DNA from: Magnetococcales bacterium
Lineage (GTDB): Bacteria; Pseudomonadota; Magnetococcia; Magnetococcales; JADFWU01
DNA length: 26,099 nucleotides
Reading direction: 5' to 3'
Assembly: GCA_015234045.1 (NCBI GenBank)
Contig: JADFWU010000044.1
Span: 1-26,099, forward strand
Part shown: in pieces, positions 8,235 through 15,107 of the stretch
How positions within the stretch are numbered: position 1 is the first letter of the stretch
Layout of the letters: each line of letters opens with the position of its first letter
Notes under the pieces: model-generated
Database searches by the model: none
Seen by the model: only the letters and a program-made list of their open reading frames with translations
Told to the model about the DNA's origin: nothing
Translations under genes and position numbers: made by a program

Positions 8235-9233
8235 CTAAACCATAAGCGACAGCGGTGCTTCATCCATCAACGCGGCCTGTTCCCGTAACGACAAGATATG
8301 CTCATCCCAGTAACGCGGACCATCAAACCAGGGAAACACCCGAGGGAATGCAGGATCATCCCAGCGTCGAGCAATCCAGGCGGTGTAGTGCATGATACGC
8401 AAGGTGCGCAGCGCTTCGATCAGGTGCAACTCACGTAGATCAAATTCAAAAAAGGTCTCATACCCTTCCAACAGCTGATTCATTTGAACCGCCCGCTCCT
8501 GTCGATCTCCTGACAGACACATCCAGAGATCTTGAATGGCTGGTCCCATGCGGGCATCATCGAAATCGACAAAGTGCGGTCCTTCATCGGTCCACAGAAT
8601 ATTGCCGATATGGCAATCACCATGCAGTCGAATCTTTTTGAATGCGCCCGCCCGCTCGAAACAGGCTTTGGCCTGATCAATAAGCATTTCTGCCAGAGAC
8701 TGGTAGGCCGTTTCCATGGAAATCGGAATAAATCCTGATTCCATCAGATACTGATAGGAAGCGATACCAAAGGTGTCTATATTCAACTCTGGCCTATGTA
8801 GAAAGGGCTTTTGCGCACAGGTGGCATGAATGCGACCCATCAGCCGACCAAGTTGCCTGAGCGTTGTCTCATTTTGCAGATCCGGTGCCCGCCCACCTCG
8901 GCGCGGAAACAGCGCAATACGAAAAGATTTGTAGGTAAACAGGGTTGAACCGTCTGGATTGATCAAGGGAGGTACGGCCGGCAGCTCCATCTCTGCCAAT
9001 TCCTGGGTAAAAGCGTGCTCTTCAAGAATCGATTCATCTGTCCAACGACCGGCACGGTAGAATTTGGCAATAATAAAATCACCCTCCTCCAGACCGATCT
9101 GGTAGACCCGGTTCTCATAGCTGTTGAGCGCCAACTGTCGCCCATCGCACCGCCATCCCGCGCTCTCCACCGCATCAAGCACGGTATCAGGGCCTAATCC
9201 ACTATAAGGGGTTTTGTCGTCTGTTATATCCAT
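8235..9233 (-). CDS. srkA: Stress-response kinase A (SrkA/RdoA/YihE-type Ser/Thr kinase)
   Basis: A 332-residue cytoplasmic protein kinase, close in length and in motif order to E. coli SrkA, which protects against stress-induced death by antagonising MazF signalling. Visible family blocks: LNSYENRVYQ (36-45), AKFYRAGRWTDESILEEH (56-73, nucleotide-binding lysine region), HRPELN, catalytic loop LHGDCHIGNILW (203-214; D206 base, N211), metal-binding VDFDDARMGP (222-231; D223) and RRWDDPAFPRVFPWF near the C-terminus. The ATG lacks a strong Shine-Dalgarno. It lies downstream of the GapR gene on the same strand but beyond that gene's terminator, so it is probably transcribed separately. Its 3' end faces the GT39 gene across R3 copy 2. 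Confidence 0.92.
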   Translation of the reverse strand: MDITDDKTPYSGLGPDTVLDAVESAGWRCDGRQLALNSYENRVYQIGLEEGDFIIAKFYRAGRWTDESILEEHAFTQELAEMELPAVPPLINPDGSTLFTYKSFRIALFPRRGGRAPDLQNETTLRQLGRLMGRIHATCAQKPFLHRPELNIDTFGIASYQYLMESGFIPISMETAYQSLAEMLIDQAKACFERAGAFKKIRLHGDCHIGNILWTDEGPHFVDFDDARMGPAIQDLWMCLSGDRQERAVQMNQLLEGYETFFEFDLRELHLIEALRTLRIMHYTAWIARRWDDPAFPRVFPWFDGPRYWDEHILSLREQAALMDEAPLSLMV

Positions 9234-9344
9234 GGAGGCGAGTTAACTCTCAAAACTACGGCGATGCAACCGATTGTCTACAAACCCGATCCAGAACCAT
9301 TAGAGACTGGAAAACAGTTCATCTTTTTTACATTCGGTGCATCC

Positions 9345-9371
9345 AAAAAAAAAGCGGCCCAAAGGCCGCTT
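9345..9371 (-). terminator. Intrinsic terminator of the GapR gene
   Basis: On the minus strand the stem AAGCGGCC (9371-9364) and GGCCGCTT (9359-9352) encloses a TTTG loop and is followed by a run of T. It is perfectly paired and lies 66 nt beyond the gene's stop. Confidence 0.9.
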
Positions 9372-9436
9372 CCATCCACTTGATACTGCTGGCAGCATTC
9401 GCTGCTCATTATTGTTTCGTATAGTGATTCAGACCG

Positions 9437-9718
9437 TCACTGCATATCCAAGGCTTGCTTATAGAGATGCAACAGCGCTTCCTGCTCGTCTACTTCATGT
9501 TGATCCATTTTACGCAGACGAACGATCTGACGCATAATTTTAGGATCGAAGCCCGTACCTTTGGCTTCGGTATAAACTTCGCGGATCACCGTGGCAACGT
9601 CAGATTTCTCTTCTTCCAGACGTTCAATACGGTCAATGTATTGGCGCAGATGATCGCCAGTGATACCGCCCACATCTTGGATGTTGGGATCAGAGCTAAT
9701 GTTTACCATCTCAGGCAT
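9437..9718 (-). CDS. gapR: GapR-family (DUF2312) nucleoid-associated protein
   Basis: A 93-residue, highly charged helical protein. From residue 17 on (GGITGDHLRQYIDRIERLEEEK, EVYTEAKGTGFDPKIMRQIVRLRK, EQEALLHLYKQAL) it follows the Caulobacter GapR pattern of two long helices that form a clamp around overtwisted AT-rich DNA ahead of polymerases. Length is close to the family's (about 90). The start is set by AAGGAGA 7 nt upstream on the minus strand. The family is characteristic of Alphaproteobacteria and relatives, which is useful for taxonomic placement. The leader carries an 18-nt near-palindrome (9764-9781), and the region upstream is strongly AT-rich, the kind of DNA GapR prefers, so autoregulation is possible (inference). 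Confidence 0.9.
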   Translation of the reverse strand: MPEMVNISSDPNIQDVGGITGDHLRQYIDRIERLEEEKSDVATVIREVYTEAKGTGFDPKIMRQIVRLRKMDQHEVDEQEALLHLYKQALDMQ

Positions 9719-10036
9719 GCTGTTCTCCTTCTGTATATAAATCCTAAATTAATCACTGCGCTGCACGGTCTTAAGGCCGTGTTATCCAATCGTACTGTTG
9801 TTTCACGAAATGGACTTTAAGCAGCTGTTTTCACCTTCACAGGCATACCACACAGCAATGCAATACTCGGACCACAATTAAATATCTATAACATCAAATG
9901 CTAATATTTACCATTTTGTCACAATAAGACATTAAATTCACAAAACAGAACGACATTCAATATATTGATTTTATTTAAAAAAAATAAACACCTTAAAATT
10001 TCATCTATTATTTTTCATATCGCTTGTGAAATTTGT
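9719..10036. other. AT-rich divergent intergenic region
   Basis: No gene is seen between the GapR start and the promoter of the small membrane protein. The half nearest GapR has ordinary composition and holds the 18-nt palindrome. From about 9880 to 10036 the sequence is very AT-rich with several A and T runs, suggesting curved or easily melted DNA. Confidence 0.5.
9764..9781. promoter_or_regulatory. Palindrome in the GapR gene leader
   Basis: CACGGTCTTAAGGCCGTG is an 18-nt inverted repeat with a single non-Watson-Crick pair (T/G), about 46 nt upstream of the gapR start. It could be a repressor operator or an mRNA hairpin; the regulator is unknown. Confidence 0.4.
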
Positions 10037-10065
10037 TTGACAATTGTTCATCAAATTGTCATATT
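10037..10065 (+). promoter_or_regulatory. Promoter with overlapping dyad for the 47-residue membrane protein
   Basis: A perfect -35 TTGACA (10037-10042), a 17-nt spacer and CATATT (10060-10065) as -10. An exact 8-bp inverted repeat TGACAATT (10038-10045) / AATTGTCA (10054-10061) covers the -35 and spacer, so a dimeric regulator bound there would block polymerase. About 105 nt of leader follow, including two exact TTGGTCA repeats 30 nt apart (10131 and 10161). Confidence 0.5.
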
Positions 10066-10177
10066 GTCTTCAGTGTAGGATGAAAGAATAAAGATACAGT
10101 GGAAACTTTAAATATAGAAACCCTAGCAGTTTGGTCAATACGACTCATACAAGGGTTAACTTGGTCAGGAGAATACA

Positions 10178-10321
10178 ATGCGCTTTGGTACTGTTGAAGA
10201 AATGAAAAATGACATGCACAGCTTTGATGTTAATCCCATCGTAGGATTGGTCATGCTGGTTGCCGCACCTGTCACTGTCATTGGTCTGATTCTGCTTGCC
10301 GCTCGCTACTTTGGCAGCTAA
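10178..10321 (+). CDS. 47-residue single-span membrane protein, function unknown
   Basis: Not recognised. The frame runs ATG 10178 to TAA 10321 with AGGAG at 10167-10171, 6 nt before the start. The protein has a charged N-terminal part (MRFGTVEEMKNDMHSFDVNP, 1-20), one continuous hydrophobic helix (about 21-42: IVGLVMLVAAPVTVIGLILLAA) and a short RYFGS tail. The acidic N-terminus and the Arg at the tail fit a small inner-membrane protein. It has its own promoter with a dyad upstream and an intrinsic terminator downstream, so it appears to be a monocistronic regulated gene. Small single-span proteins of this type often modulate a larger membrane complex or kinase, but no partner is indicated by its neighbours. 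It is shorter than usual gene-calling cutoffs and may be missed by automatic annotation. Confidence 0.75.
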   Translation: MRFGTVEEMKNDMHSFDVNPIVGLVMLVAAPVTVIGLILLAARYFGS

Positions 10322-10484
10322 TCAAGACGGTTTCAAAGACACAAAGCAGACGCGATTGGAAAGCACGGAGAGTTACTGACACGCTGTCAATATTCTGCAC
10401 TTTCTGAGCACAATATTATGCAGCTTGCAGGGTTGGCGTGAGGCTTTATGCCTCTCTCCTTTCGGCAAAGAGTGCATTTTTGGT

Positions 10485-10513
10485 AAAAAGGTCTCCATTA
10501 GGAGGCCTTTTTT
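10485..10513 (+). terminator. Intrinsic terminator downstream of the small membrane protein
   Basis: The stem AAAAAGGTCTCC (10485-10496), loop ATTA and GGAGGCCTTTTTT (10501-10513) pair with one G-T wobble and end in six T. Confidence 0.85.
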
Positions 10514-10529
10514 CGTTTATGATAGAGTT

Positions 10530-10555
10530 AGGCGTTATGCAATTGCGTAACGCCT
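10530..10555. repeat. R3 copy 3: two terminal repeats joined, no interior
   Basis: AGGCGTTATGCAA followed directly by TTGCGTAACGCCT: a 26-bp palindrome with one mismatch, made of the two R3 ends without the interior. It starts 17 nt after the terminator T-tract. It could be a deletion remnant or a minimal form. Confidence 0.7.
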
Positions 10556-10660
10556 GAGAGTGTCAATATGGAAAGCATGTGCTTTCGAAACTGTCAACCC
10601 GCTCAATCAAACATGGAACAGGAAGCGTGATCCTGAGCTTTCTGGAAAAGTGACTTATCA

Positions 10661-12784
10661 ATGCCCATCTCCCGCGTCTGCCTTATTGGTGCCGGTTTTA
10701 TTGCTGACATCCATGCACAGGCTCTTACTGAATTGCCCGACCTCAAACCCGTAGCAATTGTGGACCCGAACCAGCGTGCAGCCAAGGCACTGGCAAAAAA
10801 ATGGGGTATTGAACGCACCTTTGAATCCGTCACCGAGGTGAAAGCCTGGGGTGGATTTGATCGGGCTCATCTGTTAACACCGCCAAATATCCACCATCAA
10901 CCGGGCTTGGAGGTTCTTCACGCTGGTTTTCCTCTGCTTGTAGAAAAGCCCCTGGCAGAAACGCCCGAAGAGTGTGCAGAAATGACCACTCTGGCGGATG
11001 AGAAGGATGTGCCTTTTGGCGTGAACCAGAACTTTATCTTTCATCCGGCTTTCCTGAAAATGAAACAGTGGATTGATCAGGGCCGTTATGGACCATTACG
11101 CCAGCTTGAGTGCATCTATAACGTTCCCCTTCGTCAACTGCTCTCACGTCAGTTTGGTCACTGGATGTTTCGCCAACCAGTCAATATTCTGCTGGAACAG
11201 GCGGTCCACCCGCTTTCCCAGATCGTTACCCTTATGGGCGCACCAGACCGCATCATGGCATTGAGTGACGCACCGTTGGAAATTTCACCGGGTGTGCCGT
11301 TTCATCCGGCCTGTTCAGTCACTCTGCTGAACAACAAGGTACGCACGTCCATGGGATTTGCTGTTGGGCGTGAATTCCCGCTCTGGCAACTCACCGCCGT
11401 GTGTGACGATGGCGCAATTGTGGCGGATATTGGTCAAAATCGTACCTTTGCCTATCAGCGCTCTCCCTGGCTGGAAGCAGCGGATCATGCCTTGTGTGGC
11501 CGCAATGCCGCCAGCATGATGCGTAAACAAGCCACAAAAGGCATCATTGATTATGCGCGCTCACTGGTACGGCTCAAGCCGCGCTGCGATCCATTTTATC
11601 AAAGTATGCGTAACAGCATTGCCGCGTTCCACAGTGCCATCAACCACGGTAACCGCCCACAATCCAGCGGCCATTTTGGGCGTATTTTGGTCAATATCTG
11701 TGAAGAAATCGCCAGCAAGGCATACGCGCAACCGCGCATCCCCATCACGCCGCCCAAAGCAGCCCCTCAGACACCAAACGCTGATGTTGCCCTATTAGGC
11801 GGCACTGGCTTTATCGGCATGCACACGTTACGCGCTCTTTTGGAAGCCGATCTTCGGGTGACGGTCATGGCGCGGACACCTCATAATCTGGCACCGATTT
11901 ATCAGGATAAACGGGTCACCGTCATGACCGGAAATCTGTTAAATCCTGACGATGTTGCACGAGGCATTGGTGATGCACCCATCGTGATCAATTTGGCCCA
12001 TGGTGGCGGTGGTGACAGCTGGAAGTCCGTCAAAGCCTCCATGGTGGGCAGTGCTGAACAGGTAGCCAAAATCTGTCTGGAGAAAAAGGTCAAACACCTG
12101 ATCCATGTTGGTTCTATTGCCGGGCTTTATCTGGGCGATCCCAATGAGATTATCACCGGAAGCACCCTGCCCGACCCACAAGATGAGCAACGGGCAGACT
12201 ATTCACGCGCCAAAGCGGTTGCGGATCGTCTGCTTCTGGAGATACATCAAAAACAGGGCTTGCCCGTCTCGATTTTCCGTCCGGGTGTTGTGGTGGGTGA
12301 TGGCAGTCCGCCATTTCACAGCGGTGTGGGATTTTTCAATAATTCTCAATACTGCCTTGGCTGGAATGATGGCACCAACACCCTGCCCTTTGTTCTGGTT
12401 GAGGATGTTGCCGATGCGTTGGTTCTGGCCGCTCAGGCTGATCCCGCCAAACTGGCAGGCAAAACGTTCAACCTCTCCGGCGATGTACATATGAACGCAC
12501 AAGAGTACATTCAGCACCTTGGTGAGGCCTTGGAACGCCCGTTGCATTTTGTACCCCAATCCGTGTACAAGCTCTATTCCATTGAATTGGGAAAATGGTT
12601 GATCAAGCGGATCGGTGGTCGCATTGTGCCAATGCCCAGCATGCGGGATTTTCGTTCCCGTGGCATGCCTGCCCAATTCGATTGCAGTGACCTGAAAACC
12701 ACTCTGAATTGGTCACCTGAAGCGAATACTCAACAGTTCATTAAACGGGCTATCACACTATTTGCCGAAGATCAGACATCATGA
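10661..12784 (+). CDS. Fused Gfo/Idh/MocA oxidoreductase - NAD-dependent epimerase/dehydratase
   Basis: A 707-residue cytoplasmic bifunctional protein. Residues 1-360 are a Gfo/Idh/MocA oxidoreductase: Rossmann motif LIGAGFIADIH (8-18), LLVEKPLAET with the family lysine K96, and the alpha/beta C-terminal half. A short Pro/Ala linker (about 361-375) leads to a second Rossmann domain, an extended short-chain dehydrogenase: GGTGFIG (380-386), a serine region HVGSIAG and the catalytic pair Y514/K518 (YSRAK). Together these could carry out two steps on one nucleotide sugar or glycan-linked sugar; the substrate is unknown. The stop overlaps by 4 nt the start of a GT4 glycosyltransferase, tying it to glycan assembly. 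The start ATG has only a weak ribosome binding site. The fusion is continuous in frame, so it is not an annotation artefact. Confidence 0.88.
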   Translation: MPISRVCLIGAGFIADIHAQALTELPDLKPVAIVDPNQRAAKALAKKWGIERTFESVTEVKAWGGFDRAHLLTPPNIHHQPGLEVLHAGFPLLVEKPLAETPEECAEMTTLADEKDVPFGVNQNFIFHPAFLKMKQWIDQGRYGPLRQLECIYNVPLRQLLSRQFGHWMFRQPVNILLEQAVHPLSQIVTLMGAPDRIMALSDAPLEISPGVPFHPACSVTLLNNKVRTSMGFAVGREFPLWQLTAVCDDGAIVADIGQNRTFAYQRSPWLEAADHALCGRNAASMMRKQATKGIIDYARSLVRLKPRCDPFYQSMRNSIAAFHSAINHGNRPQSSGHFGRILVNICEEIASKAYAQPRIPITPPKAAPQTPNADVALLGGTGFIGMHTLRALLEADLRVTVMARTPHNLAPIYQDKRVTVMTGNLLNPDDVARGIGDAPIVINLAHGGGGDSWKSVKASMVGSAEQVAKICLEKKVKHLIHVGSIAGLYLGDPNEIITGSTLPDPQDEQRADYSRAKAVADRLLLEIHQKQGLPVSIFRPGVVVGDGSPPFHSGVGFFNNSQYCLGWNDGTNTLPFVLVEDVADALVLAAQADPAKLAGKTFNLSGDVHMNAQEYIQHLGEALERPLHFVPQSVYKLYSIELGKWLIKRIGGRIVPMPSMRDFRSRGMPAQFDCSDLKTTLNWSPEANTQQFIKRAITLFAEDQTS

Positions 12785-13893
12785 GCCGTGAGGTCATCCG
12801 ACTGCTGCATGTATTTTCGACCTTTGCAGTGGGTGGCCCTCAATCCCGTTTTGCCACGTTGGCAAATGCGCTTGGTAACAAATATCACCATCAAGTGATC
12901 GCCATGGATGGCCGCTACCATGCGGCTAAACTGCTTGATCACGATGCCCCGGTCACGTGCATTCCGCTGAACTATGAAAAAGGTAACGCACGCACCAGCT
13001 TGCCACTGTTTCGACACACCTTGAAGCAAATCAATCCCCATCGTTTGATCACCTATAATTGGGGATCTATTGAGTGGGGATTGATTAATCTATGGCGGCC
13101 GATTCCTCATGTACATCTTGAGGAAGGCTTTGGTCCTGAAGAGATTCATAGCCAGATCCCGCGCCGGGTCTGGATGCGTCGTTTGGCACTGTCACGCACA
13201 CCAACAATCATGGTGCCTTCACACCACCTATATGATATTGCAACGAAAATATGGAGATTCCCAGCCAAACGAGTACACTATCTACCCAACGGCGTAAATA
13301 TCGACCGGTTCCATCATCAACCCGATGCCACACTCCTTCAGCGCTGGCAATTAGACCCTGAACAGCAGTGCATTATCGGCACTGTCACCGCACTACGTGC
13401 CGAGAAAAACCTTTCTCGCCTGCTTCGGGCTTTTACCGAACTCAAGAGCAACAGACCACTGCGTCTGGTGATCATCGGAGATGGCCCCATGCGTGCGACA
13501 TTGGAATCGGAGGCCCAGCAGTTGGGTATCGCTGATCAGGTGCTGTTTCTGGGTCATATGGACCAGCCGGAGCATCTTATCTCTGCATTTCAGATCTATG
13601 CACTCTCTTCGGATACCGAACAGATGCCGCTAGGCATTTTGGAGGCCATGGCAGCGGGTGTGGCTGTAGCCAGTGTGGATGTTGGCGATGTCCGCAGGAT
13701 GGTCTCTGAACCAAACCAAAGCTACGTATCCGGCACGGACAACAACGCACTCTGCCAAAACCTAAACAGACTCATTGATGATCCTGCCCTGTGTAATCAG
13801 CTTGGCCTGGCCAACCATGAGAAAGCGATGCAAGAGTACGATCTCAAACTCATGCTCTCCCGTTACGACGCGCTCTTTTCAACAAACAGATAA
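12781..13893 (+). CDS. GT4-family glycosyltransferase
   Basis: A 370-residue GT-B fold enzyme. N-terminal acceptor domain: LLHVFSTFAVGGPQSRFATLANAL, the glycine-rich loop typical of GT4. C-terminal nucleotide-sugar domain (about 195-350): IIGTVTALRAEKNLSRLLRAF, LVIIGDGPMRATLE, VLFLGHMD, and the E-x7-E motif at E280/E288 (SSDTEQMPLGILEAMAAG). Retaining enzymes of this family add a hexose or similar sugar to polysaccharide or lipid-linked oligosaccharide at the cytoplasmic face. ATGA overlap with the oxidoreductase-epimerase fusion means coupled translation, so the fusion probably supplies or edits its donor sugar. R1 copy A and a bidirectional terminator follow. Confidence 0.9.
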   Translation: MSREVIRLLHVFSTFAVGGPQSRFATLANALGNKYHHQVIAMDGRYHAAKLLDHDAPVTCIPLNYEKGNARTSLPLFRHTLKQINPHRLITYNWGSIEWGLINLWRPIPHVHLEEGFGPEEIHSQIPRRVWMRRLALSRTPTIMVPSHHLYDIATKIWRFPAKRVHYLPNGVNIDRFHHQPDATLLQRWQLDPEQQCIIGTVTALRAEKNLSRLLRAFTELKSNRPLRLVIIGDGPMRATLESEAQQLGIADQVLFLGHMDQPEHLISAFQIYALSSDTEQMPLGILEAMAAGVAVASVDVGDVRRMVSEPNQSYVSGTDNNALCQNLNRLIDDPALCNQLGLANHEKAMQEYDLKLMLSRYDALFSTNR

Positions 13894-13902
13894 GCGCTCT
13901 CA

Positions 13903-14063
13903 TATTGTCATTTCGATCCGAAATTAGAAAATAAATCACAACCTGAGTGGAAGCCCTGGTGATGTTTTTGCGCCGCTTTTGATATGCGAAGCAGATCATC
14001 AGAGCAAAAATATCACCAGGATTGGAACGACTGACTGTTCAAATTTTAGACGAAACCCCCATA
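13903..14063. repeat. R1 dispersed hairpin element (MITE-like), copy A
   Basis: About 161 bp. Ends are TATTGTCATTTCG (left) and, reading in from the right on the other strand, TATGGGGGTTTCGTCTAAAA. The inner parts AAATTTGA(A)CA also match between the two ends of the family. The centre is a large hairpin: CCTGGTGATGTTTTTGC (13955-13971) pairs with 14004-14020 (one wobble), enclosing a smaller TGAT/TGC-GAA-GCA/ATCA stem. The first 101 bp differ from copy B at 6 positions. No reading frame. Confidence 0.85.
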
Positions 14064-14100
14064 AAAAAACGAACACCCTTTTCAGGATGTCCGTTTTTTT
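14063..14100. terminator. Bidirectional intrinsic terminator
   Basis: Seven A (14063-14069), a stem of about 9-10 bp with loop TTTTCA around 14079-14084, and seven T (14094-14100). It serves the GT4 gene on the plus strand and the Gln/Pro-rich gene on the minus strand. Confidence 0.85.
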
Positions 14101-14142
14101 GGTCAGAAACCACCGTTCTCTCACAAACGATTTATTCGCCCA

Positions 14143-14556
14143 TCACGCCTGTAGATCAAGCTTAGGCATGCCATTTTTTGCTTCATCGTTCTCAGATTCC
14201 ATTGGGAAACCCGGGTGTGGTGTTTTAACACCACCGTTAGGATAGACCTGGAACAGATTCTCAACCTTCTCCTGGATGGCGGTAACCACCGGTTCAGGTT
14301 GTTGAATGGTCACTTTATCAAATTTTTTCTGAGGCTGGCTCGTCAATTGAGGACGCGCCTGAGCCGCCTTTTCAGCCGCTTCCGGTGGCCGTACCGGAGG
14401 GGGTGGTTGCTTTGCTTCCGCCGCCCGGACTTGTTCCTGTCCCTGCAAAGAGACATCCTGTTGTTGTGGTTGCTGCGTGCCAACCCGTGCTTGCTGTGGC
14501 TGAATTGCCTGAGCATTCTGAAAAGCGGAATTGGTTTGATTCATTGAAGCCATCAT
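14143..14556 (-). CDS. Gln/Pro-rich low-complexity protein, function unknown
   Basis: Not recognised. 137 residues with a strong ribosome binding site AGGAGGT (plus positions 14565-14571) 8 nt before the ATG, and a terminator beyond the stop, so it is a real gene. Residues 1-85 are dominated by Gln, Ala and Pro (QPQQARVGTQQPQQQ, PPPPVRPPEAAEKAAQ) and should be disordered. Residues 86-137 include a possible helix (PVVTAIQEKVENLFQVY) and an acidic tail. No signal peptide or membrane segment. The composition resembles small proteins linked to flagellar or cell-pole structures, but nothing in the neighbourhood confirms this. Confidence 0.7.
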   Translation of the reverse strand: MMASMNQTNSAFQNAQAIQPQQARVGTQQPQQQDVSLQGQEQVRAAEAKQPPPPVRPPEAAEKAAQARPQLTSQPQKKFDKVTIQQPEPVVTAIQEKVENLFQVYPNGGVKTPHPGFPMESENDEAKNGMPKLDLQA

Positions 14557-14923
14557 CGTGTTTTACCTCCTGCGCAAAACATTTCATACATTGCGTGCCC
14601 CATCCGTGGCTGGAGGTAGGTTGTTCGTTTTACAGGGCCAACCTTAACCCGTGAGCAACTTCATTGTTCATTCTGTTTGAACCGTTGCTATGTGCTGATG
14701 AGAGACTTATCGACATTCCGGCGTTTCACTTGAGGAAAAAATGAAAAAATCGTGAATCAACATACTGGAAAACCGCTGAATACACACAGTTACCAATTGT
14801 TTATATAGGACTTTTTATATTAATACAGGCCGATCTAACCTCACGACTAAAGAACATCAAAGCGATAAACGATTCATTTCAAAATGGACACAGTTTATAT
14901 ATCCTAAGACTCAGCGGAGGCTT
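14557..14923. other. Intergenic, no gene seen
   Basis: About 365 nt between the Gln/Pro-rich gene's start and R1 copy C. The left part holds that gene's leader; the rest is AT-rich, with no convincing promoter, RNA or reading frame. Confidence 0.4.
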
Positions 14924-15034
14924 TATAGTGATTTTGACAAAAAATTAGACAATGGTGCCCAACCTGAGTAGAAACCCCAATGGCACTTAGGGCCGAAACA
15001 GTTGGCTGTTCAAATTTTAGACGAAACCCCTATA
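14924..15034. repeat. R1 dispersed hairpin element, copy C
   Basis: About 111 bp, TATAGTGATTTTG at the left and, inverted, TATAGGGGTTTCGTCTAAAA at the right. It shares CCAACCTGAGT and GCTGTTCAAATTTTAGACGA with copy A, but the central hairpin is different and shorter (GGTGCC...GGCAC). It lies about 75 nt upstream of the M18 peptidase start. Confidence 0.8.
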
Positions 15035-15107
15035 TTCTCAAACACCGCATATGAGCACCACATCGCAATGCTGTTCTCCTTGATAAAAGAGTGTAATCAA
15101 TATCGCC

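Larger units (their letters stand above)
10322..10660. other. Untranslated tail, terminator and R3 remnant before the fusion gene
   Basis: No convincing gene. The 163 nt between the small gene's stop and the terminator could be a long 3' UTR or a small RNA; it contains a small hairpin GAGGC-TTTAT-GCCTC (10440-10454). After the terminator lie R3 copy 3 and about 105 nt of leader to the fusion gene, without an obvious promoter. Confidence 0.4.

Noticed and set aside
10560-10754. 64-codon frame overlapping the start of the oxidoreductase fusion
   Set aside because: It runs out of frame into a conserved Rossmann domain and has no recognisable content.
13903-15034. CRISPR array from the repeated blocks at 13903 and 14924
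   Set aside because: Only two diverged copies about 1 kb apart with inverted ends; no regular spacers and no cas genes.
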